A DNA stretch of 64,000 bases from Hasllibacter sp963833115 (lineage in GTDB: Bacteria; Pseudomonadota; Alphaproteobacteria; Rhodobacterales; Rhodobacteraceae). Positions 16,523 to 24,756 of this stretch are shown piece after piece. The position numbers were made by a program, and so were the translations under genes. The stretch spans positions 2,108,001 to 2,172,000 of the forward strand of contig CAWHWS010000002.1 of assembly GCA_963833115.1 (NCBI GenBank), in the 5' to 3' direction. Positions within the stretch are counted from its first letter, which is position 1, and the number at the start of each line of letters is the position of its first letter. The notes under the pieces are model-generated. The model worked only from the letters and a program-made list of their open reading frames with translations, was not told the DNA's origin and ran no database searches.

Positions 16523-17431
16523 ATGGGGGCCATGGAGACGCCGCCCCGCCCCGACATCCTGTGCATCGGATCGGTCCTCTGGGACGTGATCGGCCGGGCC
16601 CCGGTGCCGATGCGCGCGGGCAACGACGTGCCGGGGCGCATCGCGCGCGTGCCGGGCGGCGTCGCGCTCAACATCGCGATGACGCTCCGGCGGTTCGGCC
16701 TGTCGCCCGCGCTCCTCTCGGCCGTGGGGCGGGACGTGGAGGGCGACGAGCTGGTGGCGGCCTGTGCCGCGCGGGGGCTGGACGGCGCGGCGCTCTACCG
16801 CTCGGACGACCTGCCGACGGATCGCTACATGGCGATCGAGGGGGCCAACGGCCTCATCGCCGCCGTCGCGGACGCCCATTCCCTGGAGGCCGCGGGCGAC
16901 AAGATCCTGCGGCCCCTGGCGGATGGCCGCTTCGGCTCGGCGGCCGAGCCCTATGCCGGGCTGGTGGCGCTCGACGGGAACCTGACGACCGCCCTCCTCG
17001 AGGAGATCGCGCGCTCGCCGCTCTTCGCCGCCGCCGACCTGCGCGTGGCGCCGGCCTCCCCTGGCAAGGCCGAGCGGCTGGTGCCGCTGCTGCGCCATCC
17101 GCGCGCCACGCTCTACGTGAACCTCGAGGAGGCCGGGCTGCTGACCAAGACCGTGCCCGAGGACAGCGAGGCGGCCGCGCGCGCCCTGATCGCGATGGGC
17201 GCCGCGCGCGTCCTGGTGACCGACGGGGGCCGCAGCGCCTGCGAGGCGACGGCGGAGCGCCGCGTGGCGCGCCGGCCGGAGGCGGTGATGGTGACGCGCG
17301 TGACCGGCGCGGGGGACACGTTCATGGCGGCGCACATCGCCGCCGAGCTGCGCGGCGAGGGGCCCGCCGCCGCGCTCGAGACCGCGCTGCGATCCGCGGC
17401 GCAATACGTGGCCGGAGGAGACGCGCCTTGA
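16523..17431 (+). CDS. psuK: Pseudouridine kinase (PfkB family)
   Basis: A 302-residue PfkB-type sugar/nucleoside kinase. It opens with DILCIGSVLWDVIGR, carries the substrate-binding segment PGGVALNIAMTLRRFG (about 46-61) and ends with the PfkB signature VTGAGDTFMAAHIAAEL, where GAGD supplies the catalytic Asp and anion hole. The general fold could fit several sugars, but the next gene is pseudouridine-5'-phosphate glycosidase and the two overlap (TTGA), so pseudouridine is the likely substrate. The pair would turn pseudouridine into uracil and ribose 5-phosphate. A second ATG at 16532 is an equally good start. Confidence 0.88.
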   Translation: MGAMETPPRPDILCIGSVLWDVIGRAPVPMRAGNDVPGRIARVPGGVALNIAMTLRRFGLSPALLSAVGRDVEGDELVAACAARGLDGAALYRSDDLPTDRYMAIEGANGLIAAVADAHSLEAAGDKILRPLADGRFGSAAEPYAGLVALDGNLTTALLEEIARSPLFAAADLRVAPASPGKAERLVPLLRHPRATLYVNLEEAGLLTKTVPEDSEAAARALIAMGAARVLVTDGGRSACEATAERRVARRPEAVMVTRVTGAGDTFMAAHIAAELRGEGPAAALETALRSAAQYVAGGDAP

Positions 17432-18351
17432 CCGCCCTGCCCCTCGACATCGGCGGCGAGGCCTCGGTCGCGCTGGCCAACGGCGCGCCGCTGGTGGCGC
17501 TCGAATCCACGATCCTGACCCACGGCATGTCCTGGCCGCGCAACCTCGAGACGGCGCTCGGCGTGGAGGCGGTCGTGCGCGCGCGCGGCGCGGTGCCGGC
17601 GACGATCGCCGTGCTGAACGGCCGGCTGAAGGTCGGGCTGCGCGAGGACGAGATCGAGGACCTCGCCCGGGAGACGGACGTCGCCAAGCTCAGCCGCGCG
17701 GACCTCGCGCATTGCATGGCGCGGGGGGCGACGGGCTCGACCACGGTGGCGGCGACCATGATCGCCGCCCGCCTCGCGGGGATCGAGGTCTTCGCCACGG
17801 GGGGGATCGGCGGGGTGCATCGCGGCGGCGAGGGCACCTGGGACGTCTCGGCGGACCTGCGGGAGCTCGCGCAGACCCCTGTGACGGTGGTGTGCGCGGG
17901 GGCGAAGGCGATCCTCGACCTGCCCCGCACGCTCGAGGTCCTGGAGACGCTAGGGGTGCCGGTGATCGCCTACGGTCAGGACGCGCTGCCGGCGTTCTGG
18001 TCGCGCGACAGCGGCCTGCAGGCGCCGCTGCGCTCGGACACGGCCCGCGAGATCGCGCTGGCGCACCGCCTGCGCTGGGCGCTGGAGCTGCCGGGCGGGC
18101 AGATGGTCGCGAACCCGGTGCCGGCGGCGGACGAGATCCCGCAGGAGACGCTCGCCCCCCTCATCGAGCAAGCCGTCGCCGAGGCCGAGGCTCGGGGGAT
18201 CGCGGGCAAGGCGGTCACGCCCTTCCTCCTGTCGCGGATCGAGGCGCTGACGGGTGGCGCGAGCCTGGAGGCGAACGTCGCGCTGGTGCGCGCGAACGCG
18301 GCGCTGGCGGCGGATATCGCGTCCGCGCTGGCCGTGATGCCGCGGGACTAG
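17428..18351 (+). CDS. psuG: Pseudouridine-5'-phosphate glycosidase
   Basis: A 307-residue PsuG. The N-terminal GAPLVALESTILTHGMSWP, the middle LSRADLAHCMARGATGSTTV with the catalytic Lys/Asp region, FATGGIGGVHRG and the late VTVVCAGAKAILDLPRTLEV are all family hallmarks. The enzyme cleaves the C-C glycosidic bond of pseudouridine 5'-phosphate, using Mn2+. The start is the TTG at 17428, overlapping the psuK stop and preceded by GGAGGAG, a strong ribosome-binding site; no in-frame ATG gives the complete N-terminus. It is translationally coupled to psuK. Confidence 0.95.
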   Translation: MTALPLDIGGEASVALANGAPLVALESTILTHGMSWPRNLETALGVEAVVRARGAVPATIAVLNGRLKVGLREDEIEDLARETDVAKLSRADLAHCMARGATGSTTVAATMIAARLAGIEVFATGGIGGVHRGGEGTWDVSADLRELAQTPVTVVCAGAKAILDLPRTLEVLETLGVPVIAYGQDALPAFWSRDSGLQAPLRSDTAREIALAHRLRWALELPGGQMVANPVPAADEIPQETLAPLIEQAVAEAEARGIAGKAVTPFLLSRIEALTGGASLEANVALVRANAALAADIASALAVMPRD

Positions 18352-18424
18352 GCCGCCGCGCGTTGCGCCCCGGGCCGCGGACGCATAGGTTCTCCGCCCG
18401 AGACGTCCCCATCACGGCCCGCCA

Positions 18425-19153
18425 ATGACCTCTCCCAGAGAACCGCTCGACCTGCGGGCGCGCCCGCGGCGATCGGGCCTCTTCTCTCGACTGCGCGGCT
18501 CGTTCCTGACCGGGCTGATCGTCGTCGCGCCCGTCGCCCTGACGATCTGGCTGCTCTGGACGGTCGTCGGCTGGATCGACGCCTTCGTCCTTCCGCTGGT
18601 GCCGCAGCGGATGCGCCCGGAGCAATACATCGGGATCAACCTGCGCGGCGTGGGGGTGATCTTCTTCCTGGTGTTCACCGTCGTGATCGGCTGGGTCGCC
18701 AAGGGGGTGATCGGCCGCGCGGTCATCGGCTGGGGCGAGAGCCTGGTCGACCGCACGCCGATCGTCCGCTCGATCTACGGCGGCGCCAAGCAGATCGCCG
18801 AGACGGTGTTCGCCCAGTCCGACACGAGCTTCGACACCGCCTGCCTGATCGAGTACCCGCGCCGCGGCGCCTGGGCGATCGCCTTCATCTCCACCGAGGC
18901 CAAGGGCGAGATCGCGGCGCGCAACACGACCGGCGAGGCGATGCTGTCGATCTTCGTGCCGACCACGCCGAACCCGACCTCGGGGTTCCTGCTATTCCTG
19001 CCCGAGAGCGACGTGGTGCGCCTCGACATGAGCGTCGAGGACGCGGCGAAGCTCGTGATCTCGGCCGGGCTCGTCTACCCGAACGGCAAGTCCGCCGAGG
19101 AGAAGCGCGGCGGGCGCGCCCCCGAGGCCCTGCGAGGGCGGACGGCGGCCTGA
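18425..19153 (+). CDS. DUF502 family inner-membrane protein
   Basis: A 242-residue protein of the DUF502 family. Two N-terminal membrane helices (about 25-50, LTGLIVVAPVALTIWLLW, and 73-93, GVGVIFFLVFTVVIGWVA) are followed by the conserved segment VDRTPIVRSIYGGAKQIAETV and a soluble domain with VPTTPNPTSGFLLFLPESDV. The family has no firmly assigned biochemical activity. Its TGA overlaps the ATG of the LysE-type exporter gene (TGATG), so the two may be coexpressed. Confidence 0.88.
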   Translation: MTSPREPLDLRARPRRSGLFSRLRGSFLTGLIVVAPVALTIWLLWTVVGWIDAFVLPLVPQRMRPEQYIGINLRGVGVIFFLVFTVVIGWVAKGVIGRAVIGWGESLVDRTPIVRSIYGGAKQIAETVFAQSDTSFDTACLIEYPRRGAWAIAFISTEAKGEIAARNTTGEAMLSIFVPTTPNPTSGFLLFLPESDVVRLDMSVEDAAKLVISAGLVYPNGKSAEEKRGGRAPEALRGRTAA

Positions 19154-19764
19154 TGCTGGGCGCCGCCCTGACCGGGTTCGCGACGTCGTCCTCGCTCATC
19201 CTCGCGATCGGCGCGCAGAACGCGTTCGTCCTGCGCCAGGGCCTGCTGCGCCGCCATGTGGGGCCGTTGGTCCTGTTCTGCACGCTTTCGGACGCGATCC
19301 TGATCACGGCCGGGGTCGCGGGCTTCGGCCTGGTGACGGAGGCGGTGCCTTGGCTCCCGCGGGCGCTGGTCCTGGGCGGCGCGGCCTGCCTCGTCGTCTA
19401 CGGCGGGCTGCGCCTCCTGGCGGCCTGGCGCGGCGAGTACGCGCCCGAGGAGGAGGGTGGCGGCGGCTCCCTCGGGCGCGTCATCGGCGTCGCGGCCGCG
19501 ATCACCTGGCTCAACCCGCATGTGTACCTCGACACGCTGGCCCTTCTCGGCGCGATCTCGACCCGGTTCGAGGGGGCACCCGCCAAGGTCGCCTTCGCCC
19601 TCGGCGCGGTCGCCGCGAGCGCGCTGTTCTTCGCGCTCCTGGGCTACGGCGCGCGGCTGCTGGCGCCGGTCATGCGCTCGGCCCGGGCCTGGCGGGTGCT
19701 GGACACGATCATCGGCGCGGTCATGTGGACCATCGCGGCCGGGCTGATCCGGAGCGCGAGCTAG
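19153..19764 (+). CDS. LysE/ArgO family amino-acid exporter
   Basis: A 203-residue membrane protein with six predicted helices. The N-terminal signature SLILAIGAQNAFVLRQGL is the LysE/ArgO hallmark, and ITWLNPHVYLDTLALLG in helix four contains the NPH-YLD motif typical of the basic amino-acid export subgroup. It probably exports lysine, arginine or analogues; the substrate cannot be settled here. No argP/lysG regulator is adjacent. Its TAG stop shares bases with the stop of a tiny lipoprotein gene on the opposite strand. Confidence 0.92.
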   Translation: MLGAALTGFATSSSLILAIGAQNAFVLRQGLLRRHVGPLVLFCTLSDAILITAGVAGFGLVTEAVPWLPRALVLGGAACLVVYGGLRLLAAWRGEYAPEEEGGGGSLGRVIGVAAAITWLNPHVYLDTLALLGAISTRFEGAPAKVAFALGAVAASALFFALLGYGARLLAPVMRSARAWRVLDTIIGAVMWTIAAGLIRSAS

Positions 19765-19901
19765 GCCGGCTCGACGATCGGGGTCGGCAGGAGCGGGCCC
19801 TGGTTCGGAGGGCCGGGCGTGATGACCGGGCCAGAGGGCGCGCAGGCGGCCAGGGCGGCGAGCGCGATCAGGGCGAGGCCCAGGGTCGAGCGGTGCGTCA
19901 T
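19761..19901 (-). CDS. Very small lipoprotein (46 residues)
   Basis: The frame encodes a start MTHRSTLGLALIALAALAAC, which is a lipoprotein signal peptide with lipobox LAAC (Cys 20), followed by a 26-residue Pro/Gly-rich tail, APSGPVITPGPPNQGPLLPT and a few more residues. GGAAGGA lies ten bases before the ATG. It is convergent with the exporter gene; the two stops overlap at CTAG. Function is unknown. Its signal peptide, ribosome-binding site and precise stop make it more credible than a chance frame. Confidence 0.7.
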   Translation of the reverse strand: MTHRSTLGLALIALAALAACAPSGPVITPGPPNQGPLLPTPIVEPA

Positions 19902-19942
19902 TCGGCGTATCCTTCCGGGGCGTTGCGGGCCGGCCTTCACCT

Positions 19943-20962
19943 TCAGTCGAACATCTCCCGGAGGTCAACGGTCCCGCGCGTGCCGACATCCGCGAGGTCG
20001 CGGTTCAGGAAGGCGTCGGCCGCCGCCTGCCCGGCCGCGAAGAGCTCGCCGATGACGCGCCGCGTCGGCACGACCTTGGTCGCGACCGAGAGCCGCCGCA
20101 TGAGCGCGTCGTCCGCGATCATGTGGACGTGGACGTCCTTCATCGCGCCCTTGGGGATGGTGCCCCGAGCGACGAGCCGGTGCACGAAATGGATCGCGCG
20201 CAGCTCGCGCAGGAGTGAGGTGTTGAACCCTATCTCGTTGATCCGGTTCTGTATCGCCTGCGCGGTGCGCGGCACCTCGAGCCGGGTGAGAGGGTTGATG
20301 TTCACGATCACCACGTCGTCCGGCAGGTCGGGCGCGTAGAGGGGGAAGAGCGCCGGATTGCCGGTATAGCCGCCGTCCCAGTAGGCCTCGCCGTCGACCT
20401 CGACCGCCTGGAAGATCGTGGGCAGGCAGGCCGCGGCCATCAGCACCTCGGGCCGGATCGCGGCCTCGTCGAAGACCCGGACCTTGCCGGTGCGCACGTT
20501 GGTCGCGTTGACGAAGAGTCGCGGGCCCCCGGGCGAGCACACCGCGTCGTAGGAGAAGCGCGAGACGATGGGCTCGAGCGGATTGGCGTAGAGCGGGCCC
20601 CAGGCGTAGGGGCTGACCATGCGGCTGGCGGCGTCGAGCGCCTGGTAGCCCGGGGAGGCCTCCAGCGCGGCGGCGAAGGCGCCGGTCCCGGTGGCGGTGG
20701 CCGCGAACCAGTTGGCGAGCGCCGAGGAGCCGCGCTCGACCTCCCCCCAGAGCCAGGCGAGGTTCTCGCGCGCGAGAGCGGGGCCGCCCTGCGCGAGGCC
20801 GGCCTTGATCGCGGCCCCGTTGAGGGCGCCGGCGGAGGTGCCGGAGATCGCCGCCACCTCGACGCGCCCATCCGCCAGGAGCCGGTCGCACACGCCCCAG
20901 GTATAGGCGCCGTGCGCGCCCCCGCCCTGCAGCGCGAGATTGATGCGCTTGGGCGCGGTCAA
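19943..20962 (-). CDS. Patatin-like phospholipase
   Basis: A 339-residue patatin-family lipid acyl hydrolase. The oxyanion loop is LQGGGAHGAYTWG (about 9-21), the nucleophile elbow GTSAG holds the catalytic Ser (about 43-47) and the Asp of the dyad is in WDGGYTGNP. No signal peptide is seen, so it is probably cytoplasmic or membrane-associated. The start is the TTG at 20962, overlapping the TGA of the 3-hydroxybutyrate dehydrogenase gene (TTGA). That linkage is frequent in alphaproteobacteria and suggests a role connected with polyhydroxybutyrate or lipid turnover, which is inferred. Confidence 0.92.
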   Translation of the reverse strand: MTAPKRINLALQGGGAHGAYTWGVCDRLLADGRVEVAAISGTSAGALNGAAIKAGLAQGGPALARENLAWLWGEVERGSSALANWFAATATGTGAFAAALEASPGYQALDAASRMVSPYAWGPLYANPLEPIVSRFSYDAVCSPGGPRLFVNATNVRTGKVRVFDEAAIRPEVLMAAACLPTIFQAVEVDGEAYWDGGYTGNPALFPLYAPDLPDDVVIVNINPLTRLEVPRTAQAIQNRINEIGFNTSLLRELRAIHFVHRLVARGTIPKGAMKDVHVHMIADDALMRRLSVATKVVPTRRVIGELFAAGQAAADAFLNRDLADVGTRGTVDLREMFD

Positions 20963-21753
20963 AGCGCCGTCCAGCCGCCGTCGATGCTGATCGTCGTGCC
21001 GGTGATCTGGTCGGCGGCGGGCGAGCACAGGAACACGCAGGTGGCGCCCATCTGCGCGGTGGTCGCGAACTGCTTGGACGGCTGGCGCTCGAGGAGGACC
21101 TTCTCGATCACCTCCTCGCGGCCCATGCCGTACTCCTTCATCGTGTCGGGGATCTGCGCCTCGACCAGGGGGGTGAGGACGTAGCCCGGGCAGAGCGCGT
21201 TGGCGGTGATCGGCTCGCGCGCGGTCTCCAGGCCGATGACCTTCGTCAGGCCGACGATCCCGTGCTTGGCCGCGACGTAGGCCGATTTGTAGGGCGAGGC
21301 CGTGAGCCCGTGCGCGGAGGCGACGTTGATCACCCGGCCCCAGCCGCCCGCGCGCATCATGGGCAGCGCCGCGGCCGCCGTGTGGAAGGCGGAGGAGAGG
21401 TTGATCGCGATGATCGCGTCCCACTTGGCGGGGGCGAAGGCCTCGATCGGGGCGACGTGCTGGATGCCGGCGTTGTTCACGAGGATGTCGCAGGCGCCGG
21501 CCTCCTCCACCAGGCGGCGCGCGGCCGACCCGTCCGAGAGGTCGGCGGAGACGAAGCGCGCGCGCCCGCCGCCGGCGGCGGTGATCTCCTCGGCGAGGGC
21601 GCGGTCCTCCGGCGAGTCGGTGTAGGAGTTGAGCACGACGTCCGCGCCGGCCGCGGCGAGCTCCCGGGCGATGCCCAGGCCGATGCCCGAGGTCGACCCG
21701 GTGACGATCGCGGTGCGGCCCGCCAGGGCGCCGGCCTTGGTCTGATCATCCAT
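20959..21753 (-). CDS. bdhA: 3-Hydroxybutyrate dehydrogenase
   Basis: A 264-residue classical short-chain dehydrogenase. The cofactor turn is TGSTSGIGLGIA (about 19-30), NNAG follows, and the catalytic Ser, Tyr and Lys are in NVASAHGLTASPYKSAYVAAKHG. The substrate-linked segments HVAPIEAF and QIPDTMKEYGM together with the C-terminal Gln/Lys region are those of D-3-hydroxybutyrate dehydrogenase, which links acetoacetate and 3-hydroxybutyrate in PHB breakdown. GAGGGAG lies before the ATG at 21753. It leads a two-gene unit with the patatin gene. The next unit upstream, on the same strand, ends in a terminator about 170 bases away. Confidence 0.93.
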   Translation of the reverse strand: MDDQTKAGALAGRTAIVTGSTSGIGLGIARELAAAGADVVLNSYTDSPEDRALAEEITAAGGGRARFVSADLSDGSAARRLVEEAGACDILVNNAGIQHVAPIEAFAPAKWDAIIAINLSSAFHTAAAALPMMRAGGWGRVINVASAHGLTASPYKSAYVAAKHGIVGLTKVIGLETAREPITANALCPGYVLTPLVEAQIPDTMKEYGMGREEVIEKVLLERQPSKQFATTAQMGATCVFLCSPAADQITGTTISIDGGWTAL

Positions 21754-21926
21754 TCGTGAACTCCCTCGATCCTGTCGATGCGCGCGGCACGGCGCCGCCA
21801 GCCCCCCCGATTCTCGTCCGGGCGGCGGGCCTCCGCCGGGCGGAGGTGACATCCATGCTGCGCTGCCGCAATGGGCGCGGGCGGCGCTCGATTGCAAGGG
21901 AATCACGGGATGCGCGGGCGAGCGGC

Positions 21927-21955
21927 AAAAAAAACGCCCGCACGAGGCGGGCGTT
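21927..21955 (-). terminator. Rho-independent terminator (minus strand)
   Basis: The arms AACGCCCGC and GCGGGCGTT pair perfectly around a five-base loop, and the minus-strand transcript continues into eight U residues. It has no gene upstream of it on that strand, so it must end a short transcript starting within about 150 bases, or act as an attenuator in the bdhA leader. Confidence 0.85.
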
Positions 21956-22050
21956 GGAGTCATGAGGCAGGTTTCATACAGGCAAGAAACCTATCGAGCA
22001 GTGCTGTTGTTGTAGGGCGGCGGACATCAGAAGTCCAGTCCAGCCTTTTG
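21927..22050 (-). ncRNA. Candidate small structured RNA
   Basis: This AT-richer stretch stands out in very GC-rich DNA and has no convincing frame. On the minus strand it contains a hairpin with arms AGGTTTC and GAAACCT around a ten-base loop (21969-21992), followed by the strong terminator hairpin with a U8 tail. Between the divergent bdhA and peptide-binding-protein genes this is a typical setting for a small regulatory RNA. The 5' end is not defined; I see no clear promoter match. An alternative is a leader/attenuator for bdhA. Confidence 0.4.
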
Positions 22051-22127
22051 ATTTGCAAGCGAAGGATGGATACCCTCGGTGAATGCATCGCGCCCGTGGG
22101 GGGCGAGGTCGGGATGGAGGATACGAC

Positions 22128-23954
22128 ATGGCGCCAGGGTGGGGGAAGTGGACGGGGTCGGCCTGCGGGGCGGCGTTGCTCTGGGGTCTTTCGACGGCGC
22201 CGGGCTGGGCCGACGGGCATGGCATCGCGATGTACGGCGCGCCCGCCCTGCCCGCCGATTTCGACGGACTTCCCTACGCGAATCCCGACGCGCCCAAGGG
22301 CGGGCGGATCGTCACCGGCGAGACCGGCAGCTTCGACAGCCTCAATCCCTTCATCCTGAAGGGCAGCCCGCCCTGGCAGCTTCGCTTCCTCGCGGTCGAA
22401 TCCCTGATGGGCCGCTCCTATGACGAGCCGTTCACCCTCTACGGCCTGCTCGCCGAGCGGGTGGAGACGGCGGAGGACCGCTCATGGGTCGAGTTCACCC
22501 TCAACCCCGCGGCTCGGTTCTCGGATGGCACGCCGGTCACCACGGACGACGTGCTCTGGTCGTTCGAGACGCTCGGCACGATCGGCAATCCCCGGTATCT
22601 CGGCCTGACGGACAAGATCGCGAGCCTCACCGCGCCGCGCAAGGGCGTCGTGCGCATGGAGTTCGAGCCGAACGAGGATGCCACGATCGACCGTGAGCTG
22701 CCCCTGATCGCCGCGATGCGCCCGATCCTGAAAGCCGCGCAATGGGACGACCAGGACTTCACCGAGAGCGGCCTGACCGTGCCGATCACCTCGGCCCCCT
22801 ACGTGGTCGACGATCTCGACCCGGGCCGCTTCCTCTCCCTGCGCCGGAACCCCGACTACTGGGGCGCGGACCTGCCGTTCATGCGCGGGCAGGCGAACCT
22901 GGACGAGATCCGGATGGAGTATTTCGGTGACGCCGTGGCCGCGTTCGAGGCGTTCAAGGCCGGCGAGGTCACGACGCATCGCGAGTTCAACGCCGGCAAG
23001 TGGGCGACCCAGTTCGACTTCCCGGCGGTGGAGCGCGGCGACGTGGTTTTGGAGGAGGTCGCGCACCAGCGGCCTTCGGGGATCACCGGCCTCGCGATGA
23101 ACACCCGGCGCGCGCCCTTCGACGACTGGCGCGTGCGCGACGCGCTGATCCACGCGTTCAACTTCGAGGTGATGAACGAGGCCCTGAACGCCGGCGCGAT
23201 CCCGCGGATCACGTCCTACTTCTCGAACTCGCCGCTGGGCATGGAATCCGGGCCGGCGACGGGCCTCGAACGCGAGCTGCTCGCGCCCTTCGCGGACGAG
23301 CTGCTGCCGGGCGCCCTCGAGGGTTACGCCCTGCCGGTGGCGCCGGACGCGCGCAACAGGGACAACCTTCGCGCCGCGATGGACCAGCTCAACGCGGCGG
23401 GATGGACGGTCCAGGACGGGGTGCTGCGGGATGCGGACGGCGCGCCCTTCGAGCTCGAGATCCTGATCGAGCAGCGCGAGACCGAGTTCCAGCAGGTCGT
23501 CGACATCTACGCGGAAGGACTGGCGCGCCTGGGGATCACGCCGACGATCGAGGTGGTCGATCCGGCGCAGTACGCTGAGCGCGAGGACAATTACGATTTC
23601 GACATGACGAACTACCGGCGCGGCCTGTCCCTCTCGCCGGGCAACGAGCAGTACCTCTACTGGGGGCCGGAGGGCGTGACCGAGCCCGGCGCGCCCAACT
23701 TGCCGGGCATCGACAGTCCGGCGGCGGTCGCGATGATCGACGCGCTGGTCACGGCGGAGGACCGGGAGCAGTTCCTCGCGGCCGCGCGCGCCCTCGACCG
23801 GGTGCTGACGACGGGGCGCTACGCGATCCCGATCTGGCAGTGGAACATAAGCCGCCTGGCCTATTACGACACGCTCGAACATCCCGATTACGTGCCGCTC
23901 TACGGCGACTGGATCGGCTGGCAACCCGACGTGTGGTGGCAGGCGGCCGAGTAG
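22128..23954 (+). CDS. Periplasmic peptide/oligopeptide-binding protein (SBP family 5)
   Basis: A 608-residue solute-binding protein of the DppA/OppA/YejA superfamily. An N-terminal signal peptide (about residues 1-28, ending near STAPGWADG) is followed by YANPDAPKGGRIVTGETGSFDSLNPF, the YejA-like opening, then FSDGTPVTTDDVLWSFE, the family signature, and LRRNPDYWG. The ATG at 22128 is preceded by GGAGG. It would deliver peptides or murein peptides to a YejBEF-type ABC transporter, but no permease or ATPase genes follow, so it must work with a transporter encoded elsewhere. All of the usual length is present. Confidence 0.9.
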   Translation: MAPGWGKWTGSACGAALLWGLSTAPGWADGHGIAMYGAPALPADFDGLPYANPDAPKGGRIVTGETGSFDSLNPFILKGSPPWQLRFLAVESLMGRSYDEPFTLYGLLAERVETAEDRSWVEFTLNPAARFSDGTPVTTDDVLWSFETLGTIGNPRYLGLTDKIASLTAPRKGVVRMEFEPNEDATIDRELPLIAAMRPILKAAQWDDQDFTESGLTVPITSAPYVVDDLDPGRFLSLRRNPDYWGADLPFMRGQANLDEIRMEYFGDAVAAFEAFKAGEVTTHREFNAGKWATQFDFPAVERGDVVLEEVAHQRPSGITGLAMNTRRAPFDDWRVRDALIHAFNFEVMNEALNAGAIPRITSYFSNSPLGMESGPATGLERELLAPFADELLPGALEGYALPVAPDARNRDNLRAAMDQLNAAGWTVQDGVLRDADGAPFELEILIEQRETEFQQVVDIYAEGLARLGITPTIEVVDPAQYAEREDNYDFDMTNYRRGLSLSPGNEQYLYWGPEGVTEPGAPNLPGIDSPAAVAMIDALVTAEDREQFLAAARALDRVLTTGRYAIPIWQWNISRLAYYDTLEHPDYVPLYGDWIGWQPDVWWQAAE

Positions 23955-24040
23955 CGGGCGGGGGCGCGGAACCCATGGGCGCCCCCGCGCCTTGTCGGCG
24001 CGAGGGGACGGCAGGCGTCCCGGACAGAAGGAATGGCGCG

Positions 24041-24388
24041 ATGAAATGGTCCACCGTGGCGGCCGACTGGCCCGCCTTCATAGAGAGCATCATGTCGACC
24101 TGGCCGGAGGTCGACCAGGAGACGGTCGAGGACATGGACGGCGATCGCGGCGCCTTCCGCAGGCACGTGATGGAGACGACCGGAGACGACGCGGAGACGG
24201 TCGACGAGCAGATCCGCGAATGGCTCGAGGCGGGCGTGCCCCTCGACGCGATGATGGACGAGACCCGCGACGACAAGCAGATCGCGGAGGCCGGACGCTT
24301 CATTCCGGTCGGCGAGGACGTGTACTCCGACGATGGCGCCTTCGGCGACGATGACGTGCCGGACCGGCCCATGGGCCGAACGTCCTAG
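24041..24388 (+). CDS. CsbD-like small acidic protein
   Basis: A 115-residue, strongly acidic protein. The first 70 residues show the CsbD-like pattern: W at position 3, W after six residues, a central RGAFRRHVME and EQIREWLE at the end of the helical part. The tail is rich in Asp and Glu (VYSDDGAFGDDDVPDRP). CsbD-type proteins are small stress-induced helical proteins of unclear mechanism; the match here is by pattern and is not strong. It is a single gene with GAAGGAA about 10 bases upstream of the ATG. Confidence 0.65.
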   Translation: MKWSTVAADWPAFIESIMSTWPEVDQETVEDMDGDRGAFRRHVMETTGDDAETVDEQIREWLEAGVPLDAMMDETRDDKQIAEAGRFIPVGEDVYSDDGAFGDDDVPDRPMGRTS

Positions 24389-24392
24389 ACGA

Positions 24393-24455
24393 AGGGCGCG
24401 CTCCCGCCCGCCCTCGTCGCCTTGCGGCGCCTCGCGCGGTTGGGCCGGGCGCCTC
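24393..24455. repeat. Copy A of a dispersed intergenic repeat
   Basis: About 60 bases here, including GCTCCCGCCCGCCCTCGTCG and later GGTTGGGCCGGGC, match a stretch at 59364-59425 with only scattered differences (roughly 85 % by eye). Both copies lie just after the stop codon of a gene. It looks like a REP-type intergenic element. Confidence 0.55.
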
Positions 24456-24542
24456 GTCGCTGCGCGACGTCGGCGCGGCCGCTGCGCTGGCGGGGGGCGT
24501 CCTTGGGGCGGGAACGCCTTGGACGGAGGTGCGCCTCCGGCG

Positions 24543-24615
24543 GGGATACTTGGATCAAGATGAGGGGGCGGGTCCGACGTCTTCTCCTGCCCCCTCATCT
24601 TGACGCAAATATCCC
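24543..24615. repeat. 27-bp imperfect inverted repeat
   Basis: Left arm 24543-24569 and right arm 24589-24615 are complementary except at three positions, with a 19-base spacer. The inner 15 pairs (TCAAGATGAGGGGGC against GCCCCCTCATCTTGA) are perfect. It is followed by no U-tract. The 368-base gap 24389-24756 has no other gene; it holds repeat copy A and this palindrome. Confidence 0.75.
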
Positions 24616-24756
24616 GGGGAGCGGGAGGGGCAGCGCCCCTCGCAGGGCCGGGCGAGGGGGGCTTCAGCTCCCCGAGCCCGGCCCTTTCCCCTCCGCCATG
24701 GGGGTCGGGGAAGTTCCGCAGCTTGGCGTGACGCGGCGATCGGCGTAGATCGGGGC

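Noticed and set aside
14791..17427. Plus-strand open frame leading into psuG
   Set aside because: The upstream part lies opposite tsf and rpsB and then out of frame under psuK; only the segment from TTG 17428 has PsuG content.
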